From Myxococcota bacterium (GTDB taxonomy: Bacteria; Myxococcota_A; Polyangia; JAAYKL01), in assembly GCA_028278265.1 (NCBI GenBank), contig JANQET010000013.1, positions 1 through 64,000 of the forward strand: a DNA stretch of 64,000 nt, read 5' to 3'. The notes under the pieces were generated by a model. That model was given only the letters and a program-made list of their open reading frames with translations. It was not told the origin of the DNA and made no database searches. Position 1 is the first letter of the stretch; the number at the start of each line of letters is the position of its first letter. Below are positions 50,452-59,314 of this stretch, in pieces. The translations under genes were made by a program, and so were the position numbers.

Positions 50452-51828
50452 GTGGCCAACTCAACGGGAAATAGACGGCTGGCCCGGGTGTCGGAAACCA
50501 TCCGCTCGGAACTGGCTCGCCTGCTGCTCACCGGGGTCAACGATCCCCAACTGTACTGGGTGACCATCACCGAGGTGGACACCTCGCCCGATCTCCAGCA
50601 CGCCCGCGTCTACTTCGTAGCGACCGGTGTTGCCGATCAGCAACCCGTGCTCAAACGGCTCAACAAAGCGGCGCCATTTCTTCAGCGGGAGCTGGGACAG
50701 ACCCTCAAACTGCGCCAAACGCCAAAGCTCAAATTCGTTCACGACGACAGCTTTGAGAAAAGCGCGCGAATTGACCAACTGCTCGGCGAGATCAAGGATG
50801 AGGATATCATGCGCAAAACGAGTGAATCTCCGGTGGCCGAGATAGGCCGTCTGGTCGCCGAGGCACAGTCAATTCTCGTGGCGACCCACCGCAATCCGGA
50901 CGGCGATGCCATTGGCTCGCTGCTGGGCATGTCAGCCATTTTGTCATTGCTGGGCAAGGACCACGTGACGTTTTGTCCCGATGAGATTCCCCATGTGCTG
51001 ACCTATCTACCCGGCCTGGACCAGCTGGTCAAAACCCTCGATCCCGAGGATCGTTTCGACATGACCATCCTGCTCGACACGGCCGATGTGGGACTCTTGC
51101 CGGCGGGATTTCCCGAAGAAGCAGAGCAGCGCGGCACCTTCGTGGTGATCGACCATCACATGCGCCACGGGGAGATGGGCGACGTGGTGCTCCGGCGAGA
51201 ATCCTCATCGGTGGGTCAGATGCTCTTCGAGTTGTCTCGGGAGTTGGTGTGGCCGATTGACGAGACCGTCGCCGAGTGTTTGTACACCTCGGTCGTGGCG
51301 GACACGGGCTCGTTCCGCTACGCCAGCACGACACCGGATACCCATCGGGTCGCCGCCGAATTGATCGCCGCCGGGGCGCAACCGTGGAAGGTGGCCTCGG
51401 CCTTGTTCGAGTCATACCCGCTGGCCCGGCAGAAGATTATGGGGGAAGTGGCGACCACCCTCGAGCTCTCCGAGGACGGTCGATTCGCCTGTCTGCACAG
51501 CACCCCGCAGATGTTGGAAAAGAACAACGCGACCAAGGCCGATCTCGACGGGTTGATCAATTTGGGCCGTTCAGTGGAAGGGGTGGAAATAGCGGCGATG
51601 CTCCGCCTCGAACTGTCGGGGAATATCAAGGTCAGCTTTCGATCCCGGGGCCGCATCGACGTCAGTCTGATGGCCAGCCAATTCGGCGGCGGCGGACACA
51701 TCAACGCAGCGGGATGCACATTGAAAGACGTCGACTTGGCCGAAGGAAAACAGCTGATCACCGAGGCTGCCCGCCAGACACTCGTTGATTATGATCAGTC
51801 CAAGGCCGCAGATGGCGGCGCCGCCTAA
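50452..51828 (+). CDS. Fused RbfA - DHH/DHHA1 phosphoesterase (NrnA-like)
   Basis: N-term RRLARVSETIRSELARLLLTGVNDPQLYWVTITEVDTSPDLQHARVYF (RbfA); C-term ATHRNPDGDAIGSLLG, VIDHH, FGGGGHINAAGC (NrnA). Single frame with no internal stop. GTG start. Confidence 0.9.
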   Translation: MANSTGNRRLARVSETIRSELARLLLTGVNDPQLYWVTITEVDTSPDLQHARVYFVATGVADQQPVLKRLNKAAPFLQRELGQTLKLRQTPKLKFVHDDSFEKSARIDQLLGEIKDEDIMRKTSESPVAEIGRLVAEAQSILVATHRNPDGDAIGSLLGMSAILSLLGKDHVTFCPDEIPHVLTYLPGLDQLVKTLDPEDRFDMTILLDTADVGLLPAGFPEEAEQRGTFVVIDHHMRHGEMGDVVLRRESSSVGQMLFELSRELVWPIDETVAECLYTSVVADTGSFRYASTTPDTHRVAAELIAAGAQPWKVASALFESYPLARQKIMGEVATTLELSEDGRFACLHSTPQMLEKNNATKADLDGLINLGRSVEGVEIAAMLRLELSGNIKVSFRSRGRIDVSLMASQFGGGGHINAAGCTLKDVDLAEGKQLITEAARQTLVDYDQSKAADGGAA

Positions 51829-51841
51829 CCGGCACTGAGCA

Positions 51842-52732
51842 GTGGACGGCATCCTGCTCATCGATAAACCCTCGGGCCCCAGCTCATTCGATGTGGTGCG
51901 GGCGGTCAAGCGAACCGCCAACCAGCGCAAAGTGGGCCACGCCGGCACGCTGGATCCGATGGCCTCGGGGCTGTTGGCGATTTGTCTGGGACAGGGAACC
52001 AAGCTCTCCCCCTACCTGATGGAGATGAAAAAACGGTACCGGGCTCAGATCACCCTGGGATCCCAAACCGATACGGATGACGCCCTCGGGACGCCAACGG
52101 CGCAGAGCGAGGTTCCCCGGCTCACCCGTTCTTCGGTCGAGGAGGCGTTGTTGAAATTTGTCGGCGACATCGACCAGGTCGCGCCGGCGTTTTCAGCGCT
52201 CAAATCCGGCGGAGAACCCCTCTATAAAAAGGCGCGGCGGGGGGAAGTGGTCCAGCCGAAGAAGCGAACCGTCACCATCGAGGCAATTCAGCTGCTCCGA
52301 CTGGAAGGAGAGAGCATAGAACTCGATGTGCGCTGCGGCAAGGGGACCTACATTCGGTCGCTGGCCCGAGATGTGGGCCAAGCGCTGGGAACCCTTGGCC
52401 ATTTGAGCGCCCTACGCCGCACCGAGGCATCGGGATTTGCCGTTGAAAGAGCCCTCTCGATGGCCGAGCTCCAAGGGATCGCACCCCCACCACACCTGGC
52501 CGACCATCTCATTTCCCTGGCCGATGCGCTGGTGGCGATGCCCAAATTGACCCTCTCGGCCTCCCAGGAGCAAGGCATCAAACAGGGACAACCGATCCCG
52601 CTTGCCGAAGTCGCCCGGGCAGCGGCGATCGAGCCTCAACAGCGGGTGGCCCTCATCGGTCCCGAGTACCGTCTGTGCGCCATCGCTGAATGTACGCTCC
52701 AACAGATTCGTCCGATTAGAGTATTCCCCTAG
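51842..52732 (+). CDS. truB: tRNA pseudouridine(55) synthase
   Basis: GILLIDKPSGPSSFDVVRAVKR, KVGHAGTLDPMASGLL; GTG start. Confidence 0.96.
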   Translation: MDGILLIDKPSGPSSFDVVRAVKRTANQRKVGHAGTLDPMASGLLAICLGQGTKLSPYLMEMKKRYRAQITLGSQTDTDDALGTPTAQSEVPRLTRSSVEEALLKFVGDIDQVAPAFSALKSGGEPLYKKARRGEVVQPKKRTVTIEAIQLLRLEGESIELDVRCGKGTYIRSLARDVGQALGTLGHLSALRRTEASGFAVERALSMAELQGIAPPPHLADHLISLADALVAMPKLTLSASQEQGIKQGQPIPLAEVARAAAIEPQQRVALIGPEYRLCAIAECTLQQIRPIRVFP

Positions 52733-52809
52733 ACTCTATTAGGGCGAACTCGCTGTTTTGTGATATTGTGTGGCACCGAATTAGTGATCATTGATCGGAG
52801 GAGGAAGAG

Positions 52810-54165
52810 ATGATGCGATTTCTGTTAGGAGCGGTGGTGGGGACGGTATTGTTCGCGGGGTGTTCGTCCGGGGTTCAGCAAACACCCAATCTGTTGCCCG
52901 ACCCATCGATGGCGCCGGGAAGAGAGGTCGAGTCGGTGGTTCCCCAGACGGCCGAACCGGAGACGGGCACCGCGAGTACCCCGGTAGAGCAAGAGGAAGC
53001 GGAACCCTCTGCTCCGGCGCCCGATCAACCGAGCGAGGCGACGGTGGTGACCGGCAACACCGAGTTTGCCTTTGGTCTGTACCGCCGGCTCGCAGGGCAG
53101 GAGGGAAATCTCGCGCTGTCGCCGTACAGTCTCTCGGTGGCACTGGCGATGACCTATGCTGGCGCGCGGGGCAAGACCGCCAAACAGCTCGCCTACGCCA
53201 CCCACCTGGCCCATCCGCCGGGCCAGCTGCATCAGCGGTTCTCGACGCTGCAAGCCGACCTCAAGGGGGTCGATTCGGTGACCCTGCACATTGCCAACGC
53301 CCTGTGGCCCAGCGACGCATACCCCTTCAAAGCGGACTACCTGAGCCTGCTCAAGGAGACCTACCAATCACCGATTACGCCCCTCGACTACGAGCAGGAT
53401 TTTCGCCGGGGGCGGCGGGTCATCAACCGCTGGGTCGGTAAGCAGACCAAGGGCAAAATCACCAATCTCATCGAGCCGGGCGTCCTCGATACCCTGACCA
53501 AGTTGGTGCTGACCAACGCGATCTACTTTACCGGCAATTGGGCCGTGCCGTTCGACAAGAAACTGACCAAACGGTTGCCGTTCCATCTCTCCGAGCAACA
53601 GACCGTCAAAGTACCGATGATGGCCGACAAGCGCCGCCTCAAGTTTTACGAAGATCACGAGGTTCAGCTGGTGGAGTTACCCTATGAAGGCGAGCGGCTG
53701 GCGATGGTGCTGATGCTGCCCAAGAAGGGCAATACCCTGGCCAAGCTCGAGCAATCGCTCAACGGCGACCTGTGGGCGAGTTGGGCCGGCAGCCTCAATC
53801 CCCTCCAGGTGCAGCTGATGTTGCCCCGATTCGAGATCTCCTCCGCATTCAAGCTCGAGGAGCAGCTGAAAAAAATGGGTGTGTTGGACGCGTTCGACCG
53901 CGCGCGGGCTGATTTCAGCGGGATGGCCGAACGGGCTGTGTTGGAGAAACAGGGCAACCTGTATATCTCCGCAGTGATCCACAAAGCGTTCACCAAGGTC
54001 AACGAAAAGGGCACCACCGCGGCGGCGGCCTCTGCCGTGGTAATGGAGACCTATTCGGCCCCGGCTGAATTTCGCGCGGATCGCCCCTTCCTGTTCGTCA
54101 TTCGCGACACCAAGACCGGCACCGTGTTGTTCATCGGTCGAGTGTCGAATCCCAAAAACAAATAG
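52810..54165 (+). CDS. Serpin-family protease inhibitor, lipoprotein
   Basis: Lipobox VLFAGC; NLALSPYSLSVALAMTYAGARGKTAKQL; LVLTNAIYFTGNWAVPFD; hinge NEKGTTAAAASAVV; DRPFLFVIRDTKTGTVLFIGRVSNP. Confidence 0.95.
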   Translation: MMRFLLGAVVGTVLFAGCSSGVQQTPNLLPDPSMAPGREVESVVPQTAEPETGTASTPVEQEEAEPSAPAPDQPSEATVVTGNTEFAFGLYRRLAGQEGNLALSPYSLSVALAMTYAGARGKTAKQLAYATHLAHPPGQLHQRFSTLQADLKGVDSVTLHIANALWPSDAYPFKADYLSLLKETYQSPITPLDYEQDFRRGRRVINRWVGKQTKGKITNLIEPGVLDTLTKLVLTNAIYFTGNWAVPFDKKLTKRLPFHLSEQQTVKVPMMADKRRLKFYEDHEVQLVELPYEGERLAMVLMLPKKGNTLAKLEQSLNGDLWASWAGSLNPLQVQLMLPRFEISSAFKLEEQLKKMGVLDAFDRARADFSGMAERAVLEKQGNLYISAVIHKAFTKVNEKGTTAAAASAVVMETYSAPAEFRADRPFLFVIRDTKTGTVLFIGRVSNPKNK

Positions 54166-54175
54166 CGCAAACAGC

Positions 54176-55096
54176 TCAGGGGAGGGGTTTGAGCGTCCTG
54201 GTGCCGTCGTCGGCCGTCTCCACTTGAAAGCCGAATAGCTTGACCTGGCTGGCCAGGCTGCGGCCAAAGACGAGGTCGAGAGTGTCTTCGGGCAGGTTGA
54301 GCTTTTCGGCGACAAATTGACGGTAGTGGTCATCGTAGCTCAACAGCTCGATGACCTCGTCGACCTCGGTGCCTTCGCTGGCCTTGAGCGTCTCGAACAC
54401 CTCTTGCAGACGGCCGAACGAACAGCGGCGGTTGTGCTCCTCGAGCAGCTCCATCAGCACCTCGACGTTGGCGAAAATATCGCTGCGGTTCAGATCGGCT
54501 TCGTCGCTCAACGCCACCGCCCGCTGAGGATTCCAGCACGCCTGGGCGCGACATTGCATCGGCCGTTCGGCATAGATACGGCAGGCCTGGTTTGCCTCGT
54601 CGTAGAAGACACACTGTTTGGTGCCGGGAACCTCGCGAATTTTGATCCGCTCGTTCGGCAGGTAAAACGCCTGTTGGGTGATCGACGAATGGACCGCCTC
54701 GCCGGCGCGCAGGGTGATCAGTTGATCCCAGGGAATTTTCTCTTCCCGGAGGATCTCCAGGTCATCGAGCTTGAGCGTTGGGCTGCCCTGTTGGCAGCAG
54801 GCGCCGCACTGAACGCACATGGGCAACCGTTCCCGCTGCAGTCGGTCGCAGTTGGTGAGCAGGCGCTTCCAGCTCTCCAGACGCGCCGGGCCGTCCAAGC
54901 CGGACCAGCTCTCGATGAGTTGGCGGCACTCCGGATCCATCTCCGCTTGCAGTTGCAGCCGCTTGAGGGGCAGCGGGGCGTCTTTTTCTTCGGCCAGGGT
55001 TTTGAGATGAAAGCGCCAGTTCTCAAGCAGTGTTTCCTCATCCCACAACGCCGGAGAGGTCTGTTTGTTTTTCGATGTTGATTCGGTATCAGACAT
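54176..55096 (-). CDS. YkgJ-family CxxCxxCC cysteine cluster protein
   Basis: MSDTESTSKNK start; MCVQCGACCQQGSPTLKLDDLEIL, CVFYDEANQACRIYAERPMQCRAQACWNP. Confidence 0.88.
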   Translation of the reverse strand: MSDTESTSKNKQTSPALWDEETLLENWRFHLKTLAEEKDAPLPLKRLQLQAEMDPECRQLIESWSGLDGPARLESWKRLLTNCDRLQRERLPMCVQCGACCQQGSPTLKLDDLEILREEKIPWDQLITLRAGEAVHSSITQQAFYLPNERIKIREVPGTKQCVFYDEANQACRIYAERPMQCRAQACWNPQRAVALSDEADLNRSDIFANVEVLMELLEEHNRRCSFGRLQEVFETLKASEGTEVDEVIELLSYDDHYRQFVAEKLNLPEDTLDLVFGRSLASQVKLFGFQVETADDGTRTLKPLP

Positions 55097-55296
55097 GGGC
55101 CGATCTTGCACAAGTTGACGGTTGTGTCCAGAGCCTAGTGCCTCGCCTCGCTGATAACGCCGGGTCACGAGCGAGGCATCGTCGGCGAGATCAAGGAACG
55201 ACGACGAAGGACTGGCCGTCGCCAATTCAAGGAGGAGTGACACAGAGATCGTCGATGAGGGCCGCTCTGACCCGGTTTTATCAGTGGGGCGCGGTG

Positions 55297-56118
55297 CTAA
55301 CGGTAGTTCGTGACCACCACTTCTCCCACATGACCGCGGCGTTCGGCGTTGCTGTTCACGTTTCGCCGGGCCTTGATCACGCGAATAGCGTGGCGCCGGT
55401 ACCGCTCGTGAATCCACGGCACGTCCGCGTTGGAGAGCATCGCCTGAATGCCCTGATCGGTCAGCTTGTCGAACACTTCGGCCAGTTTCTCCTGGTTGGC
55501 CATGCCGAAGCCGTTTTTCTGATAAGCTGTGAAATTGGCCGTTCCCGAGACCGGAATGTAGGGTGGGTCGAAGTAGACAAAATCTCCGGGCTTGGCGCGT
55601 CGGAGCACCGTTTCAAAGGACGCGCATTTGACATCGATCGGGGCCAGGGCCGCGGAGCAGGCCCGCAGATTCGCGGCATTACAGATTCGCGGGTTCTTGT
55701 ACCGTCCAAAAGGTACGTTGAACTGGCCCTTGCTGTTGACCCGGTACAGTCCGTTGAACCCGGCGCGATTGAGGTAGATCATTCTCGCCGCGCGGGCCAC
55801 AGGGGACAACTCGGTCGGATCCTGTGCCCGGATGCGGTAGAAGTACTCTTTGTCATAGATGTGCTTTTCGAGCTTCCCGATGAGCGCCTCCACCTTGTTC
55901 TTGACCACGTTGTAGGTACCGATCAGCTCTTTGTTGGCATCGGAGAGCACTGCGGTGCGGGGCAACAGGTTGAAAAACACCGCCCCGCCGCCGACAAATG
56001 GTTCGTGGAATTGTTCGAATTCCACTGGAAACGACTTGTGCAGCTCGGGCAGTATCTGCCGTTTTCCACCGGCCCATTTGAGGAACGGTTTGGCAAGGGC
56101 TGAGTCGGGTTCGGTCAT
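55297..56118 (-). CDS. D12-class (Dam-like) DNA adenine N6-methyltransferase
   Basis: FLKWAGGKRQILPEL, FHEPFVGGGAVFFNL, YFDPPYIPVSGTANFTAY. Confidence 0.93.
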   Translation of the reverse strand: MTEPDSALAKPFLKWAGGKRQILPELHKSFPVEFEQFHEPFVGGGAVFFNLLPRTAVLSDANKELIGTYNVVKNKVEALIGKLEKHIYDKEYFYRIRAQDPTELSPVARAARMIYLNRAGFNGLYRVNSKGQFNVPFGRYKNPRICNAANLRACSAALAPIDVKCASFETVLRRAKPGDFVYFDPPYIPVSGTANFTAYQKNGFGMANQEKLAEVFDKLTDQGIQAMLSNADVPWIHERYRRHAIRVIKARRNVNSNAERRGHVGEVVVTNYR

Positions 56119-56222
56119 TTTCGCTACATCCTCCGCGATCGTGGGTGCCACCTATTCATCTGCACAGTAGAAAAATGGGGAAACTTGTCAAGTCGGCCCC
56201 CCGAATCCCCATTTGTTTAGAG

Positions 56223-57086
56223 CTATTTCTCAGATCTGCCGGTGTACTGTTCCAGCAGCTGGCGGTAGTCTGCCGCCGATGCGGCACGGATGGCCGAGAT
56301 GGTCAGCGCGCGGCACAGATCCCGCCCCTCGGCGGTCTCGCACAACCCCACCAACGCCTTTTTGAGCTTTTCGGTGCGCGATTTATCACCGCCGATCACG
56401 ACCACTGCCGGAGCGGGAATCGGCTTGGAGGTGTGGATGATTTTGAGGTCCTTGGCAAAATCGAGAGAGGGGAGGTGTTCGACGACCGCCCGGTCGACGA
56501 TGGCCGCATCTGCCTTGCCGCTCAACACCTGTCGCAACGCCTTGAGGGGGCGTTTTTGGGTCTCCAGGATCACCGAATCCAGGGGGAGTCGGCCGTCGAG
56601 AAGAACCCGCACCACGAAGCGGGAATCGTTGACCACCGCGCCGATCAGCTTCTTCCCCTTGAGCTCGGACAACTCTTTCGGCCCGTCTAGGCGGGTGAGC
56701 ACCGAGTAGGTCTCCTCACCGCGACCGTCGATGCTCACTTTGGCGACTACCTTCATCTTCAGTGCCTTGTGCTGTCCGGCATAGATCGATGGGCCGACCA
56801 GGGCGAGCTCCGGCTTGGTCCGGGTGATCCGCTCGGTTCCCGCGGCACCATCGGGAATGTAGGTGCCCGAAATGCTCTGCGGGGGTTGTCCGAGCTTGGT
56901 TTCCAGGTAGCGCAGCATTTGGTCCACATAGGGTTGAGCCTGGGTGGTGGAGCCGGGAAATCCGGGCAAGCACAACACCACGGTGTTGACCTGTCCGAGC
57001 GCCGGAAGGACCAGCGCGGTCATCAGGGCAACGGTCATCCAAAAGGGGTGCAACTTACGACTCAAATCGGCCTCCTCGTCAGGCAT
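56223..57086 (-). CDS. PhnD-like phosphate/phosphonate-type periplasmic binding protein
   Basis: Signal; YVDQMLRYLETKLG, LVGPSIYAG, LKALRQVLSGKADAAIVD. Confidence 0.75.
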   Translation of the reverse strand: MPDEEADLSRKLHPFWMTVALMTALVLPALGQVNTVVLCLPGFPGSTTQAQPYVDQMLRYLETKLGQPPQSISGTYIPDGAAGTERITRTKPELALVGPSIYAGQHKALKMKVVAKVSIDGRGEETYSVLTRLDGPKELSELKGKKLIGAVVNDSRFVVRVLLDGRLPLDSVILETQKRPLKALRQVLSGKADAAIVDRAVVEHLPSLDFAKDLKIIHTSKPIPAPAVVVIGGDKSRTEKLKKALVGLCETAEGRDLCRALTISAIRAASAADYRQLLEQYTGRSEK

Positions 57087-57090
57087 CGGC

Positions 57091-57840
57091 TCATCGCGCT
57101 CTCATCAGGGCCCGCTTGGTGAAGACGCGGTCGGTGAGCCCGGTGTTGACGCGACAGTCCTTGAATTCCATGATCGTCTGGGAGCCGGTTCGCTCGTCCA
57201 CCACGCGGAAATGGGTCGGTACGGTAATCGGTCCGAACGACTTCCAGTTCTTGCGCACTTGGGTCTTGACGTGTTTGTTGTCGCTACCGAAATATTCGAT
57301 TCGGGAGACCCCTTCGGTCTTCTTGAGCACTGTCACCCTCAACCGTTTGTACATGGAATCATTATCGGGCGTCGGGAGGAGATCTAAAATCCACTGCTTC
57401 TCGTCCTGGTTGACCACGTTGGCCTTCCAGCCGATGGTCAGCGCCGATCCGCCGATATCATCCGGTGAGAAATCGGTCCCCATGAATCCCTGATTGCGCA
57501 CATGTGCGGCAATCCGGCGGACCCGTTGGTAACTGGGTAAATACACGTACATATTGCCGTTTTCAGTGGTCAGGACCGCCATTCCCCGCACGTCTCCCGG
57601 CGCGGTGAACTTGACCAGCTTCATCTTCAGTCCCTTTAATTTGGCGGTGAAGGCCATCGATTTGATGATCTTGCCGTCGCGAATGACGTTGAGGGTCGCG
57701 TCGTAGGTCTGGTCACGTACCTTGGTCAGGTTGGCGTCTACTTTGGCCATCACATCGGCGGCCTCGTCAGCGCCGGAGACCCGCGTGGCGATCAGCACCA
57801 GGGCGGCGCAGGCAAATCGGAGCAAGGGGTATTTCTTCAT
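57091..57840 (-). CDS. Outer-membrane lipoprotein-sorting-like (LolA-like) protein
   Basis: GMAVLTTENGNMYVYLPSYQRVRRIAAHVRNQGFMGTDFSPDDI. Confidence 0.85.
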   Translation of the reverse strand: MKKYPLLRFACAALVLIATRVSGADEAADVMAKVDANLTKVRDQTYDATLNVIRDGKIIKSMAFTAKLKGLKMKLVKFTAPGDVRGMAVLTTENGNMYVYLPSYQRVRRIAAHVRNQGFMGTDFSPDDIGGSALTIGWKANVVNQDEKQWILDLLPTPDNDSMYKRLRVTVLKKTEGVSRIEYFGSDNKHVKTQVRKNWKSFGPITVPTHFRVVDERTGSQTIMEFKDCRVNTGLTDRVFTKRALMRAR

Positions 57841-58036
57841 CGGGCGGTGTCCTCCTCACTATTCGGTGGGCAACGGCGTTAATACACCGTTGCGCCACGG
57901 GTAATCAAGGAGCCAAGTTGGAACAACTACCAGTACGTCGTCAATAGATGTTCCGCCGCGACTGCTCTTTTTGACGGGGTGTGGACCGAAAAATTCAAGG
58001 GTTTTCGGTGGATGGCCGGGATGGGGTTGCCGCCGG

Positions 58037-58723
58037 CTACATGTAGAAGAGGTTGTCGATGTAGAGGATGGCTCCCTCTTCCCCGCCGGCACCGGTCATG
58101 GAGAACGGCACGTTGAGCGCGCCGAAATCCACCTCATCTCCGGAGTAGTCATCGATCGGAATTTTCAGGTCATGCCATTCGCCGTCGTTGGTATACCCAT
58201 ACGATCCGGCCTGAACACTGACCGCATCACCGTCATCCTCGTCATCATAGTCGTCGTCATAGGCAAATTTGAGCTGGACGTCGGCAAATGCATCGTCTGA
58301 CGATTTGAGACTGACGTAGAGATGATCGTAGTCGAGCAGGGAGACGGTCGACCCGTTGACCAAGTGCACGCCGCCACCCCACCAGCTCAGCCCGGCGTGA
58401 ATGATTTTATGAGATCTTTTGCCCTCATGGACATCTTCGGTGTCGTTCGCCGACGTGTAGGTCGCATCGTTCCGGTCGTAAATCCAATACGCTGCCTCGA
58501 TGTTGTTGACCTGTAGCTTGGTCACTTCGCCCGCGTCCGGGCAACCGTCGAAATAGATCCCCACGGAGAACCGCTTTTGGCCCTCTTCGCAGGGGACAGG
58601 ACCTTCGACCCATTCGGGTTCGTCCGGGGGAACGTCGTATTCGGGTTGGCCTCCCGGGTCGGGCCGACAGGCGACAAGGGCCACACAGATGGCCAAGGGA
58701 ATAATCCTGTTCGATAAATACAT
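58037..58723 (-). CDS. Lipoprotein with beta-jelly-roll, carbohydrate-binding-like domain
   Basis: Lipobox VALVAC; LYVSLKSSDDAF...EWHDLKIPIDDYSGDEVDFGALNVPFSM...ILYIDNLFYM. Confidence 0.6.
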   Translation of the reverse strand: MYLSNRIIPLAICVALVACRPDPGGQPEYDVPPDEPEWVEGPVPCEEGQKRFSVGIYFDGCPDAGEVTKLQVNNIEAAYWIYDRNDATYTSANDTEDVHEGKRSHKIIHAGLSWWGGGVHLVNGSTVSLLDYDHLYVSLKSSDDAFADVQLKFAYDDDYDDEDDGDAVSVQAGSYGYTNDGEWHDLKIPIDDYSGDEVDFGALNVPFSMTGAGGEEGAILYIDNLFYM

Positions 58724-58738
58724 GACGTCGATACTCCT

Positions 58739-59305
58739 TTAAAACAGATCCGGGTTGCCACCGAGCTGTTCGATGTGATGCTTGGCCCATTCGGAGAGCT
58801 TGAACGCGGTGGTGCCGGTCTCATCATAGGTCACGCTGTCGGGAAAGTGCTCGAGCACCGCGTAGAAGCCGTTGAGCGCCATCTGCTTGACCGTCGGCAG
58901 GGTCGCCTCATCGACCAACTCGTTCTCATAGATCGCCTTGAGTCGCGTCGCCGCGTAGAATTGAGCCTCTCCGGTCTTCTCCTTGACCAGCACGGTGGCC
59001 CAGCAGTAGAAGGCCAGAATATGCGCCTGGGGTTCCTCCAGACCGTTGTCGTCCGCATAGATCAGCGAGCGCCAGCGAAAGCCCGGGTCATCGCCCAAGG
59101 CGATAAAAATCGGGTCCTCGACAAACATATTGTTGGGATCGGTCATCACCGATTCGTCGGGATAGATGCCCATTTTGACCGAGTGGAGCTCGAACGTCAG
59201 TGTGGAGAGGTCGATTGGGACGATGTACTCGGCCTCGTCCATATCGCAACTGCACAGGGCCATTTGCAGAACACACACCAGAAAAATTGTTAGATAGTGC
59301 CTCAT
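58739..59305 (-). CDS. Hypothetical lipoprotein
   Basis: MRHYLTIFLVCVLQMALCSCDMDEA lipobox-like signal. Confidence 0.6.
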   Translation of the reverse strand: MRHYLTIFLVCVLQMALCSCDMDEAEYIVPIDLSTLTFELHSVKMGIYPDESVMTDPNNMFVEDPIFIALGDDPGFRWRSLIYADDNGLEEPQAHILAFYCWATVLVKEKTGEAQFYAATRLKAIYENELVDEATLPTVKQMALNGFYAVLEHFPDSVTYDETGTTAFKLSEWAKHHIEQLGGNPDLF

Positions 59306-59314
59306 GGCAGCCTC

